The notes beneath the pieces are model-generated. The model saw nothing but the letters and a program-made list of their open reading frames with translations. It ran no database searches and was not told the DNA's origin. This document shows, piece by piece, positions 1 to 4,549 of a stretch of DNA of 7,270 nt. This stretch comes from Acidobacteriota bacterium. GTDB lineage: Bacteria > Acidobacteriota > Terriglobia > Terriglobales > Acidobacteriaceae. Each line of letters opens with the position of its first letter. The first letter of the stretch is position 1. A program made the position numbers and the translations under genes. The stretch covers positions 1-7,270 of the forward strand of contig QIAI01000269.1 of the NCBI GenBank assembly GCA_003224995.1, in the 5' to 3' direction.

Positions 1-16
1 ATTCTCCCGACGGACC

Positions 17-22
17 GAGGAA
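17..22 (+). promoter_or_regulatory. Ribosome binding site of the PilZ gene
   Basis: GAGGAA lies just upstream of the ATG at 26. The purine-rich match to the Shine-Dalgarno consensus, at short but workable spacing, supports this ATG as the start. Confidence 0.55.
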
Positions 23-25
23 ACC

Positions 26-466
26 ATGAATACCACCCCAGATCGCGTGGAGCGCCGTTGTGGACAGCGCTTTAATGTCCACGTGCCAGTCTCCGTGAAG
101 CTGTCCGGATCTCAACACGAAGCCAGCGGATTTACCCAGGATTTGAGCGCCCGGGGTAGCTTTTTCTTTACGGACTACCCGCTGGCGGCCGGAGAAGAGG
201 TCGAAGTCACGCTGGTGATGCCCTCAGCCATCACGCTGGGGGACAGCATGCGAGTACGCTGCCAGGGGACGGTTTTGCGCGTGGTGCAGCCTTCGATAGG
301 GACGAAATTGGGCGTGGCGGTCCATTTTGTGGGCTATGAGTATCTGACGGAGCCGGCTGCGGCCAGCGAAGTCACCAGTTCATTTGAGCGAATCTCTTCC
401 TTGCACGAACATGCGAAGAAGGAAGCACCCAAAGTTCCGCTGGAGAATCGCCGCATCGCTTCGTAG
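26..466 (+). CDS. PilZ domain protein (predicted c-di-GMP receptor)
   Basis: This is a 146-residue cytoplasmic protein made almost entirely of one PilZ domain (about residues 9-108). Both motifs that contact cyclic di-GMP in this family are visible: RxxxR (R11-CGQ-R15) and (D/N)xSxxG (D39-L-S41-AR-G44). They are followed by the beta-rich segments expected of the barrel, including VEVTLVMP and LGVAVHFVGY. The C-terminal 35 residues are charged and probably flexible. No signal peptide or membrane segment is present, and no second domain is fused, so it is a stand-alone PilZ adaptor. Such proteins usually change pilus, motility or polysaccharide output through protein contacts when c-di-GMP binds. 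The next gene downstream is CpaE/TadZ-like, which fits a role in pilus control, but a 250 bp gap makes a shared transcript uncertain. The family call is firm; the target process is inferred. Confidence 0.9.
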   Translation: MNTTPDRVERRCGQRFNVHVPVSVKLSGSQHEASGFTQDLSARGSFFFTDYPLAAGEEVEVTLVMPSAITLGDSMRVRCQGTVLRVVQPSIGTKLGVAVHFVGYEYLTEPAAASEVTSSFERISSLHEHAKKEAPKVPLENRRIAS

Positions 467-516
467 TCTGGCCGCTGTGAGTTCCAGATCGGGCATTCGC
501 CAATTGCCGCTTCCCT

Positions 517-532
517 AGCCTGTTTTAAGGCT
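517..532 (+). terminator. Weak possible hairpin after the PilZ gene
   Basis: AGCCT and AGGCT form a perfect 5-bp stem around a six-base loop, about 50 bp after the PilZ stop codon. A short T run (TCTTTTC) lies only about 8 bases further on, so it is not a classical intrinsic terminator. It could end the PilZ transcript, but the support is weak. Confidence 0.2.
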
Positions 533-541
533 TGTGGGATC

Positions 542-571
542 TTTTCAAGCGGCCATCGTTTCGCATAGAAT
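542..571 (+). promoter_or_regulatory. Possible sigma-70-type promoter for the CpaE-like gene
   Basis: TTTTCA (542-547) and TAGAAT (566-571) are separated by 18 bases. They match the -35 and -10 consensus hexamers at 4 of 6 and 5 of 6 positions. The site lies in the non-coding gap before the CpaE-like gene. A second TAGAAT at 649-654 has no convincing -35 partner. This is pattern matching only. Confidence 0.25.
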
Positions 572-718
572 GTGTCAGGTCGGGAAACTACGATGTGGAG
601 TTTTCCTCGCAATTGCCTATCTTCTTTCGTTCCAAGAAAAAGGTCGGGTAGAATCGCCTGAGAGTGGTTGCTGCAGGTTACAAAAGTCACTTGGCTGAGA
701 GGTTCGTCCCCCAATACC

Positions 719-1984
719 ATGCAAACGGAGAAAGATTTTAGCGAGCAACAAGCCATGCATGGCATAGCAGTCGCCGTTCTGACTGAAGATCGGGACCAGT
801 TGGCTACGCTTCAGAACCGCCTGGAGAGCACGCATGTAGCGCGCGTGGTTTTCAGTAACCTGGGTTTTCCTGTGAGCGCGACCGATCCGATTGTGCGCCA
901 GATGCAGTCGCATCGCGCTGAAGTCGTGGTAGTCGATATAAACGGCGACGATCCGCAGCGCGCCATTCACACCATTGAATTGATCCGCGCCACCACCAGC
1001 GACATCGCTATTTTCGCGGTAGGCGAAATGCGCAATCCCATGGCAATTGTCGCGGTCATGCGCGCCGGCGCAGGCGAGTTCGTCGATCGTTTGACGGGCA
1101 CGGAAGGCTTGATGGAGGCCTTCAGCCGGTTCTCTTCCGCTCGCAGCAGGACTCGAAGTAGTGGCAAAGCTCGGGTATTTACCGTCATCAATGCAAAGGG
1201 CGGAAGCGGCGCGACGACGTTGGCCGTCAATACCGCAGTCGCGCTACAGCAGCAACATGGGCAGACCATCCTGGTGGATTTCTCGCCGATCGGGCACGCC
1301 GCCCTGCATCTGAATGCGCGCCCAACGTTCAGCGTCATGGATGCGCTTCAGAATCTGCATCGCATGGATACTTCCCTGCTCGAAGGTCTGATGACCTCGA
1401 CCAAGGACGGTTTGCACCTGCTCGCCGGACCGCAACAGCCTTACACCACGGCGCCCGCTGCGGCCGAACTGGCGCGCCTATTCGACCTGCTGGTGAGCCA
1501 CTACCGGTACGTGGTGGTCGATTGCTCCGGGCGCATGGACGAGACCACCCGATTGCTTTCCGATCTGTCCAATGTCGTTCTCATGGTGGCACAAACCGAC
1601 GTCGTTTCGCTGTGGAGCGCGGGCCGCATCCGAACCTTCCTGGAAGAGGGGAATGGGCGCAAACACCTTCGTCTGGTGATGAACCGTTACAAAAAGATTC
1701 CCGGGTTCAGCGAAGAAGACGTCGAGAAGGCGACCAACTGCAAGATTGTTTGGAAGGTGCCCAATAATTATCAGTTGATCGCTCCCGCAATCGACAAGGG
1801 CACGCCGGTGGCGACTCAAGATTCGCAGGAAGTCAGCCGAGCATTCCGTTCTTTGGCCGACTTGCTGGCTCAGGCTCCGGCCGCGGCGGAAGAGGGCCTC
1901 GACCTGGTCTTCCAGCATCAGAAAGATGCCAAGAAGGTTCCGAACCGGCTGGTGATTTCACCCCAGTTACGCACCGGGCAGTAG
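719..1984 (+). CDS. CpaE/TadZ-like pilus assembly ATPase (receiver-like plus ParA/MinD-type domain)
   Basis: Counted from the ATG at 719 the protein has 421 residues. Residues about 15-135 look like a CheY-type receiver fold, with VVVVDIN placing Asp73 at the usual phospho-acceptor strand; the acidic pair expected near the start is only partly kept (TEDRD). Residues about 152-390 form a ParA/MinD-type P-loop domain. Its deviant Walker A is K160-GGSGATT, keeping the signature lysine but with Ala in place of the second, phosphate-binding lysine. ILVDFSP (D187) and the Walker B strand YVVVDCSG (D268) follow, and an MNRY...KVPNNYQLIAPAIDKGTPV segment is typical of CpaE. CpaE/TadZ proteins place Tad/Flp pilus machinery at the cell pole. 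No other tad/cpa gene is visible here, so it is either an orphan or at the edge of a locus. The start is uncertain: the frame is open back to a TTG at 668 and also has an ATG at 755. None has a well-spaced Shine-Dalgarno, and the receiver strand begins just after 755. Confidence 0.85.
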   Translation: MQTEKDFSEQQAMHGIAVAVLTEDRDQLATLQNRLESTHVARVVFSNLGFPVSATDPIVRQMQSHRAEVVVVDINGDDPQRAIHTIELIRATTSDIAIFAVGEMRNPMAIVAVMRAGAGEFVDRLTGTEGLMEAFSRFSSARSRTRSSGKARVFTVINAKGGSGATTLAVNTAVALQQQHGQTILVDFSPIGHAALHLNARPTFSVMDALQNLHRMDTSLLEGLMTSTKDGLHLLAGPQQPYTTAPAAAELARLFDLLVSHYRYVVVDCSGRMDETTRLLSDLSNVVLMVAQTDVVSLWSAGRIRTFLEEGNGRKHLRLVMNRYKKIPGFSEEDVEKATNCKIVWKVPNNYQLIAPAIDKGTPVATQDSQEVSRAFRSLADLLAQAPAAAEEGLDLVFQHQKDAKKVPNRLVISPQLRTGQ

Positions 1985-2290
1985 GTCTCAAGTTTCCACT
2001 TCGCAAGCTTCGGCGTTTGATAGATTCCCCTCCGCCTGAACACCGACATTGCCCACATTTTCTGTTTCGCCTCGAGATGTGCGCTTGGGGGTGGCCTGAG
2101 TCACAACCTGCAGCACCAGCGCTACACAAATCTTTTGCAAAGGTTTCCGAACTGGGCATCCCGAGCTAGTTTCAGCCCATCCCATGATCATTCAGCCAGC
2201 GCGCTGAGACTTCGTGAAATCCTCTGCTTTGGAGACCTCGTCATGTCTCGAGCGGATTGCTAGGCTCTGTCAAGGCCAGGCACATCTCTC
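1985..2290. other. Intergenic gap without a convincing gene
   Basis: About 300 bp separate the CpaE-like stop codon from the ribosome binding site of the next gene. Short open frames exist on both strands, but none has a recognisable motif or a Shine-Dalgarno with a start codon. No strong hairpin with a T run and no well-spaced promoter hexamers were found by eye. The gap probably contains the promoter of the downstream secreted-protein gene, but I cannot place it. Confidence 0.5.
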
Positions 2291-2296
2291 AGGGAG
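2291..2296 (+). promoter_or_regulatory. Ribosome binding site that sets the start at 2303
   Basis: AGGGAG sits six bases before the ATG at 2303. An in-frame TTG at 2297 directly abuts this site and would leave no spacer, so the ATG is preferred as the start. Confidence 0.7.
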
Positions 2297-2302
2297 TTGC
2301 TC

Positions 2303-3037
2303 ATGTCATCGAACCGGAACGGGACGCATGCTCAGATCTTTTGGTCGCGCTTTATTTTTGCTTTGGCGCTGATGGTCGCGTTTGCAGCGGCCTTTGCCGC
2401 GAAGCAATCCGCAGAACCAACCAAGCCTCCGACTTCGGAGACTGCGCAGGCCCAATCCTTGAATGGAACCTGGAAATTGAATCGCGATCAGAGTGACGAT
2501 CCTCGGGAAAAGCTGCGTTCGGCGATGCAGGACCGTGATCAGAATGGACCCATGGGAGGTCATGGTGGAATGGGCGGCGGTGGCGTGATGGTGGGAATCC
2601 CGGGAATTGGTGGAATGGGCCGTCCACGTGGCGGACCTGGTGGCGGACCTGGGATGGGTCGCGGATCAGGCGCAGGCTCGGAGGAGCAGCGAGAGAAATT
2701 GCGCGACCTGGTGGAAGCTCCGGATCAACTGACGGTCACCCAGAAGGGACCCGAAATTGATATGGCGGATTCCCAGAGCCATGAGCGATCGCTTTTCACC
2801 GATGGTCGCAAGCTGGAAAAGCCGAAGAAGGACAGCACTCAGACCCAGGTCAAAGCGCACTGGGAGCGCGAAACCCTGGTTACCGAAGAAAAAGGACCGA
2901 ACGGGGAGAAGATCTCGCATAGTTACGAGATTGTCGGGGAGGGCAAGCAACTGGCAGACACCCTGACGCTCGAGAGCAAAAAGCTGAATACTCCGATCAT
3001 TGTGCGGTCGGTCTATGAGCGGGCGCAGGGAGAGTAG
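2303..3037 (+). CDS. Secreted Gly/Met-rich protein of unknown function
   Basis: This is a 244-residue protein I cannot assign to a characterised family. Residues 1-33 form a signal peptide: a short polar start with basic residues, then a hydrophobic core (FIFALALMVAFAAAFAA), with likely cleavage around residues 30-35. A Pro/Thr/Ala linker leads to LNGTWKLNRDQSDDP (53-67), a segment style common in secreted Acidobacteria proteins (recalled, not checked). Residues about 82-125 are a low-complexity stretch of Gly with Met, Pro and Arg (such as GGHGGMGGGG and GGPGGGPGMGRG). From 126 on, the C-terminal half is charged and beta-rich (LTVTQKGPEID, RSLFTDGRKLEK, KAHWERETLVTEE, SYEIVGEGKQLADTLTLES, IIVRSVYER), resembling a small lipocalin-like or beta-sandwich envelope domain. 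It is probably exported to the periplasm or cell surface. It appears to be monocistronic; the tandem array begins right after its stop codon. Confidence 0.75.
   Translation: MSSNRNGTHAQIFWSRFIFALALMVAFAAAFAAKQSAEPTKPPTSETAQAQSLNGTWKLNRDQSDDPREKLRSAMQDRDQNGPMGGHGGMGGGGVMVGIPGIGGMGRPRGGPGGGPGMGRGSGAGSEEQREKLRDLVEAPDQLTVTQKGPEIDMADSQSHERSLFTDGRKLEKPKKDSTQTQVKAHWERETLVTEEKGPNGEKISHSYEIVGEGKQLADTLTLESKKLNTPIIVRSVYERAQGE
2564..2651 (+). repeat. Internal repeats coding the Gly-rich segment
   Basis: GTGGCGGACCTG occurs twice in tandem (2628-2639 and 2640-2651), encoding two GGPG-type units. GGTGGAATGGGC occurs at 2564-2575 and again at 2609-2620. Exact identity at DNA level suggests that the Gly-rich segment grew by local duplication. 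Confidence 0.7.
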
Positions 3038-3038
3038 A

Positions 3039-3113
3039 GTTTCGAGTTTCAAAGTTTCAAAGTTTCAAAGTTTCAGAGTTTCAACGTTTCAGAGTTTCCA
3101 GTTTCCAACTTTC
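3039..3113 (+). repeat. 8-bp tandem array, consensus GTTTCAAA
   Basis: GTTTC cores begin at 3039, 3046, 3054, 3062, 3070, 3078, 3086, 3094 and 3101, and a degenerate CTTTC begins at 3109. The spacing is almost always 8 bp (two steps of 7). The central units at 3046-3074 are nearly perfect GTTTCAAA; the flanks drift to GTTTCAGA, GTTTCAAC and GTTTCCA. The array starts two bases after the stop codon of the Gly-rich secreted protein and ends about 135 bp before the ECF sigma gene. The unit length is not a multiple of three, and the array is not inside a convincing gene. Confidence 0.9.
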
Positions 3114-3218
3114 AGAACCTCGCTAGCCCCAGAGGAAGCCTGCAAAGTTAGTTCCCCGTCCTGCACCGCCCTATCGGGAGCCCGCAAAGCCCTAAAAACC
3201 ACAGTTTAGCGCCCAGTT

Positions 3219-3247
3219 GGAATAAATCGACAGCCCGTGGGTTTACT
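3219..3247 (+). promoter_or_regulatory. Candidate ECF-type promoter of the sigma/anti-sigma operon
   Basis: GGAAT (3219-3223, continuing as GGAATAAA) is separated by 17 bases from GTTTA (3241-3245). A GGAA-type -35 with this spacing is the general form of ECF sigma promoters, and ECF genes often drive their own transcription. The predicted transcription start would fall at about 3251-3255, on or next to the GTG start codon. The consensus recognised by this particular sigma is not known to me, so autoregulation is inferred. Confidence 0.5.
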
Positions 3248-3250
3248 CTA

Positions 3251-3745
3251 GTGTGCGTGTTTTTTGACCAGCTCTACAACTTTGCTCATTGGCTGGCGCA
3301 GAACCGCGACGAAGCCGAGGACCTGGTGCAGGAAACCTACGCCAAAGCCTTGCGGGGCTTTTCCTCGTACCAGCAGGGCACGAATTTCCGGGCATGGATG
3401 TACCGCATCCTGCGTAATACGTTTCTGACTTCGCGCACCGGGCTGAAGGCTACGCAGACCGTGCCGCTCGAGAATGATGAGGACGGACCAATTCTGGCGG
3501 TCGCGGACACGCAAACGCCGGAGGCGATCCTGATTGACCGCTCGAACCAGGCGTTGCTGGAATCGGCAATCGACGAACTGCCGGTACACTACCGCGAAGT
3601 TCTTCTCCTCTGTGAAGTGGAAGAAATGTCGTACCAGGAAATTGCGGAGACGATTGCGGTTCCAATCGGGACAGTGATGTCGCGACTATCGCGAGCCCGG
3701 GTGGCGCTTCGGGCAAGCGTGCGACAGAAATTGCAGCGAACCTAG
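3251..3745 (+). CDS. ECF (extracytoplasmic function) RNA polymerase sigma factor
   Basis: This 164-residue sigma-70 family protein has only the two domains typical of ECF sigmas. Sigma-2 spans about residues 3-62, with the core-binding DEAEDLVQETYAKALRGF and the -10-recognising FRAWMYRILRNTFL. A linker rich in acidic residues and Pro (71-93) follows. Sigma-4 (about 103-157) contains the helix-turn-helix MSYQEIAETIAVPIGTVMSRLSRAR, which reads the -35 element. It directs RNA polymerase to envelope or stress-response promoters. The start is GTG at 3251, with another GTG at 3257. No ATG and no good Shine-Dalgarno precedes it, and few residues lie before the DQLYNFA helix, so the N-terminus is short for the family. 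The anti-sigma gene follows 13 bp later, clearly in the same operon. The family is certain; the regulon is unknown. Confidence 0.93.
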   Translation: MCVFFDQLYNFAHWLAQNRDEAEDLVQETYAKALRGFSSYQQGTNFRAWMYRILRNTFLTSRTGLKATQTVPLENDEDGPILAVADTQTPEAILIDRSNQALLESAIDELPVHYREVLLLCEVEEMSYQEIAETIAVPIGTVMSRLSRARVALRASVRQKLQRT

Positions 3746-3746
3746 T

Positions 3747-3751
3747 AAGGA
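3747..3751 (+). promoter_or_regulatory. Ribosome binding site of the anti-sigma gene
   Basis: AAGGA lies between the sigma stop codon and the ATG at 3759 with a seven-base spacer. This supports translation of the second gene from the shared transcript, independent of the leaderless-type start of the first. Confidence 0.65.
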
Positions 3752-3758
3752 TTGAGTC

Positions 3759-4517
3759 ATGGCCTGCGAACAATGGCGATCCCAACTCGACACATACCTT
3801 GACGGCGAGCTTTCCGCTGAGTCGATGCGGACGCTGGACGCTCATCTGCGGACTTGCCCGGACTGCACGGCGGATGTGCTGTCGCGGGTTCAGTTGAGAC
3901 GCTCGGTTAAGGCGGCGGGCACGCGCTTTCGACCGAGTTCCGAATTCCGCAGCAAGGTGCAGAAGCAGATTGGCACAAAGCGCCGCTGGTCGTGGAATTT
4001 GGGATGGACGTTGGCCACAGCGACCCTTGCAATCTTGCTTCTGGCGAGTGGGATCAACAATTATTTCGCGAAACAAGGGTTGCGCGAACAGCAACTTTAC
4101 AGCGAACTCGCCGATTTGCATGTGGCCACGCTGGGCAGCGCGAATCCGGTCGACGTTCTGTCTTCCGACCGTCACACGGTGAAGCCCTGGTTTCAGGGAA
4201 AGATCCCGTTCACCTTCAACTTGCCGGAACTGCAGAATAGCGAGTTCACCTTGTTAGGCGGACGGGTCGCATACCTTGAACAAAGTTCCGGCGCACATCT
4301 GATTTACCAGGTGCGCAAGCACGAGATCTCGGTTTTCATTTTCCCGGACACCACAGCGATCGCCAGCCTCGGTGACAGTTCAAAGGCGCGCCAGCAACAG
4401 ACATTTAACGTCGCAAGCTGGGCGCAAGGCGGGCTCCGGTACGTGGTGTTTGGTGATACCAGTGCCGACGATATTCAGAAGTTAAGCAGTCTGCTGAAAT
4501 CGGCGGGACACGCCTGA
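3759..4517 (+). CDS. Zinc-finger transmembrane anti-sigma factor
   Basis: This is a 252-residue single-pass membrane protein. Residues 1-50 are a zf-HC2/ZAS-type cytoplasmic domain: H29-xxx-C33-PD-C36, with Cys3 as a possible further ligand, and the LDGELSA helix usual in RsiW/ChrR-like anti-sigmas. This part should bind and sequester the sigma encoded just upstream. Residues about 82-98 (GWTLATATLAILLLASG) form the membrane segment, preceded by basic residues (KRRW), consistent with the N-terminus inside. About 150 residues would lie in the periplasm. They contain HTVKPWFQGKIPFTFNLPEL (139-158), LLGGRVAYLEQSSGAHLIYQ and HEISVFIFP, a pattern recalled from other RsiW-like anti-sigma factors, and probably act as the sensory part. 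Release of the sigma by regulated proteolysis or by a redox change at the zinc site are both possible; neither is shown by the sequence. Confidence 0.88.
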   Translation: MACEQWRSQLDTYLDGELSAESMRTLDAHLRTCPDCTADVLSRVQLRRSVKAAGTRFRPSSEFRSKVQKQIGTKRRWSWNLGWTLATATLAILLLASGINNYFAKQGLREQQLYSELADLHVATLGSANPVDVLSSDRHTVKPWFQGKIPFTFNLPELQNSEFTLLGGRVAYLEQSSGAHLIYQVRKHEISVFIFPDTTAIASLGDSSKARQQQTFNVASWAQGGLRYVVFGDTSADDIQKLSSLLKSAGHA

Positions 4518-4527
4518 TTCTCTCAAA

Positions 4528-4548
4528 CAGCAGTTCAGCCAGCTGCTG
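4528..4548. terminator. Possible shared hairpin between convergent genes
   Basis: CAGCAG (4528-4533) and CTGCTG (4543-4548) form a 6-bp stem with a nine-base loop. They lie in the 32 bp between the anti-sigma stop codon and the DUF5916 stop codon. Minus-strand reading gives TTTGAG after the stem and plus-strand reading gives CTTAAAAAC, so neither side has a long T run. The position is right for a bidirectional terminator, but the structure is modest. Confidence 0.35.
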
Positions 4549-4549
4549 C

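Noticed and set aside
334..765. Open frame of 143 codons on the minus strand across the PilZ gene end and the following gap
   Set aside because: It overlaps the PilZ gene, shows no recognisable domain, and has no good ribosome binding site. It is best explained as a chance open frame, although part of it covers otherwise empty DNA.
1988..2191. Small minus-strand open frame in the gap after the CpaE-like gene
   Set aside because: The 67-residue translation is rich in Cys, Thr and Arg, has no motif, and lacks a convincing Shine-Dalgarno. I see no support for a gene.
3039..3113. CRISPR-like array
   Set aside because: The units are 8 bp with no unique spacers and no cas gene nearby. This is a simple tandem repeat.
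3000..3209. Open frame running through the GTTTCAAA array
   Set aside because: Its Ser/Phe-rich repeat translation (such as VSKFQSF) is simply the 8-bp array read in triplets, and it overlaps the end of the secreted-protein gene.
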